Of a stretch of 7,958 nt of DNA, positions 6,257-7,958 are shown piece after piece. The notes below the pieces were generated by a model. That model saw nothing but the letters and a program-made list of their open reading frames with translations, did not search any database and was not told the origin of the DNA. Positions within the stretch are counted from its first letter, which is position 1. Every line of letters begins with the position of its first letter. Source of the DNA: Actinomycetota bacterium (GTDB lineage Bacteria > Actinomycetota > UBA4738 > HRBIN12); contig VAYX01000133.1 in the NCBI GenBank assembly GCA_005885325.1, positions 1 through 7,958 on the forward strand, written 5' to 3'. The position numbers were made by a program, and so were the translations under genes.

Positions 6257-6309
6257 CGTTCCCTTATACGTCCGTCCAATTGGGAGCGCTTGCGGTTCCC
6301 TGCCGCTCG

Positions 6310-7066
6310 TCACGACACCTTGATGGTGACGGTATCGATGTACACGGTCTCCGATGGCTGCTGCCCGGCCAGGCCGGCACTCGGGTTTTGCACGGGGATC
6401 TTGGCGATCGTCTTCACCACGTCGAGGCCTTTCACGATCCGGCCGAAGATCGTGTAGTTCGGGCTGGCGTCCAGGGCGTGCCCCTTCGGCCCGTAGACGA
6501 TGAAGAACTGGCTCCCACCGGTGTTCGGCCCGGCATTGGCCATGGCCATGACACCCGGCCCGTAGCTCTCGTTCCCGGTGAGCTCGTCCGGGATCGTGTA
6601 GCCGGGGCTCCCCGAGCCGGTGCCGGTGGAAGTGGGTTCCATCGAAGAAGCCCCTCCCGGCCAGGAACACGAAGCTGTTCACGGTCTTTGGAGCCGCGTC
6701 GGCCAGCAGCTGGATCTCGATCGAGCCGCAGGAGGTATCGAGCATCGCCGTGTAGGTCTTCTTCGGATCGATCTTCATCGGCGGAGCCTGGGCGAACTGC
6801 TGCGGCTGCTTGTTCGCATCCGCCGGAGCCCGTGCGCCGCAGGCGACGGGCTGGGTGGTCGGGGACGCCGACGGTGTCGGCGTCCCCGACGCCGCCGGCG
6901 GGGTCTTGCTTCCAGTGAACGCGACAAAGGCCACGACGCCTCCGATCAGGGCCACCACCAGGGCTACGGCGATGATGGTGACCCGCTGTCGTTCCCGCCG
7001 CCGGCGCTCGGCCTGCCTGCGGACGGCGACCCGGGCGAGCTGGCGGTGGCGGGTCTTCCTGGGCAC
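6310..7066 (-). pseudogene. Membrane-anchored cyclophilin-type peptidyl-prolyl isomerase, frameshifted by internal deletion
   Basis: Cyclophilins isomerise X-Pro bonds; this one would act outside the membrane. The GTG at 7066 lies 11 bases after the Ppx stop (coupled; no clear ribosome binding site). An Arg-rich tail (about 3-28) precedes one membrane helix (about 29-50), a Pro/Thr/Ser linker, and the domain from about residue 97: YTAMLDTSCGSIEIQLL, APKTVNSFVFLA, FFDGTHFHR (140-148, with the catalytic Arg). From about 6627 the family sequence continues in another frame: TGTGSGSPGYTIPDE, ANAGPNTGGSQFFI, NYTIFGRIVKGLDVV, ending at TGA 6310-6312. Between FHR and TGTG, homologues have about 12 residues (pattern VVPxFxxQGGDP) with the catalytic Gln; these are absent. 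The change is at two abutting CACCGG copies (rc 6617-6628), consistent with a deletion of about 41 bases between short repeats. It may be a real pseudogene or an assembly collapse; a one-base sequencing slip would not remove the loop. Confidence 0.85.
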
Positions 7067-7077
7067 GGCGACAGAGA

Positions 7078-7958
7078 TTACAGGGTCGCCAGCAGTTCCA
7101 GAGCCAGGCCGTCGAGGATGTCGGTCTCCGAGACGAGCGCCCGCTCGAACCCGAACCGGCGCATCACCTCCACGAGGATGACGGCGCCGGCGACGATGAC
7201 GTCGGCCCGTCCCGGCGCCATCACCGGGATGGCCGACCGCTCGTCGATCGTCATCGCCGCCAGGGCCTCGAGGACACGCTCGGCCTCCGGCAGCGAGAGC
7301 CACGAACGGTGGATGGCCTCCGGGTCGTAGAACGACAGCCCGAGCGAGATGGCCTGGATGGTCGTGGGCGTCCCCGCCACCGCCACGAGCGTCCCCGCCG
7401 TCCGAACCGGTACGGACGCTTCCACCCCGTTCATGATGTCCTGGACCTCCTTCCGAACCGCCGCCAGGTCGTCCTCCGACGGCGGGTCGGTCCGGATCAG
7501 CCGTTCGGTCAGCCGAACGCTTCCCATCGGCGTCGAGACGGAGGCGTCCGGCCGCTCCGTTCCCACGGCGAACTCCGTCGACCCACCACCGATGTCCAGC
7601 ACGAGGAATGGGGCCGGCGCATCCAGCCCGTGCGTCGCCCCCAAGAACGACAGGCCCGCCTCCCGCTCTCCGCTGATGACCTCCAGCTCCGAGCCGGCAT
7701 GCGTTCGCACCACCGCCTCGAGCTCGTCGCGGTTGGAGGCCTCCCGGACCGCGGCGGTGGCCGAGACGCGGATGCGTTCGGCATGCAAGGCTTGAGCGCG
7801 GCGGCAGTACCGTTGCAGGACATCCACCGTTCTGGCCAGCGCTTCCGGGTCGATGCGACCCGTGCGGTGGACCCCTTCGCCGATCCGGGTGATGACCATG
7901 TCCCGGGCGAACTCCTCCAGGCCTTGGTCCTCAGACGGACCCGCCGAGGCCACCAGCA
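7078..7958 (-). CDS. Ppx/GppA family exopolyphosphatase/phosphatase, 5' truncated
   Basis: This sugar-kinase/actin-fold enzyme family releases phosphate from polyphosphate or converts pppGpp to ppGpp; which applies here cannot be decided from the sequence. The frame reaches the window edge. GTG at 7953 is probably internal, because the residues around it (LVASAG) match the end of the first strand pair of the family (DxGTNSxRLLVA), whose start is outside. Numbering from 7953, recognisable motifs are ARDMVITRIGEGV (16-28), VSATAAVREASN (63-74), ISGEREAGLSFLG (93-105), the phosphate-2 loop LDIGGGSTEF (119-128), MGSVRLTE (143-150) and the adenosine-type loop VAGTPTTIQA (192-201). It ends at TAA 7078-7080, as expected for the short actinobacterial form of about 300 residues without a C-terminal HD domain. 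It leads the minus-strand run to the isomerase, the lipoprotein and tRNA-Leu. In many actinobacteria ppx follows eno, a FtsB/DivIC-like gene and DUF501; these would be expected upstream. Confidence 0.93.
   Translation of the reverse strand, partial: LVASAGPSEDQGLEEFARDMVITRIGEGVHRTGRIDPEALARTVDVLQRYCRRAQALHAERIRVSATAAVREASNRDELEAVVRTHAGSELEVISGEREAGLSFLGATHGLDAPAPFLVLDIGGGSTEFAVGTERPDASVSTPMGSVRLTERLIRTDPPSEDDLAAVRKEVQDIMNGVEASVPVRTAGTLVAVAGTPTTIQAISLGLSFYDPEAIHRSWLSLPEAERVLEALAAMTIDERSAIPVMAPGRADVIVAGAVILVEVMRRFGFERALVSETDILDGLALELLATL

Noticed and set aside
5612..7066. One continuous minus-strand frame linking isomerase N-terminus and PASTA lipoprotein as a single fusion protein
   Set aside because: The stretch 6310-6620 in this frame is Arg/Pro/His-rich nonsense, while another frame there encodes clear cyclophilin sequence. 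The lipoprotein has its own ribosome binding site and signal peptide at 6256. The open frame results from the deletion plus high GC.

Overview
The window looks like a piece of a high-GC actinobacterial chromosome, probably from a poorly characterised lineage. Codons are strongly G/C-biased at third positions, several genes start with GTG, and a Ppx/GppA gene sits beside a membrane-anchored cyclophilin, a PASTA lipoprotein and a tRNA-Leu. No insertion sequence, CRISPR array, integrase or phage gene was found. The lineage is inferred from style only; there is no marker gene.

Left part, plus strand (1-3590): the window opens inside a large AAA/STAND-type ATPase gene with TPR-like repeats, cut at its Walker A lysine. 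Five bases after its stop comes a 147-residue HEPN-like protein whose expected RxxxxH histidine is glycine. A promoter-like sequence and a strong ribosome binding site then introduce a stand-alone SnoaL-like (NTF2-fold) protein. The 270 bases after it hold a hairpin but no convincing gene.

Middle (3861-5699): a small divergent module. On the minus strand, a four-helix membrane protein of unknown function is followed by a DUF1772 (anthrone-oxygenase-like) membrane protein. On the plus strand is a TetR-family regulator with a WHG-type C-terminal domain. The 188-base divergent gap has an extended -10 overlapped by an 18-bp inverted repeat, plus a second 8-bp inverted repeat between the two promoters. 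This fits a TetR repressor controlling itself and the membrane pair.

Right part, minus strand (7958 down to 5612): a Ppx/GppA phosphatase truncated by the window edge, a membrane-anchored cyclophilin-type peptidyl-prolyl isomerase, a PASTA-domain lipoprotein, then tRNA-Leu(UAA). Two things are wrong with this run. The cyclophilin changes frame exactly where its catalytic loop should be and lacks about 12 residues, at a tandem CACCGG repeat. The lipoprotein frame has no stop before the tRNA and reads through the whole tRNA gene. Either these are real decay and overlap, or they mark assembly errors.

Nothing here is clearly a new multi-gene system. The best leads are the TetR-controlled membrane pair, the ATPase/HEPN-like pair, and the damaged cyclophilin/PASTA/tRNA junction.
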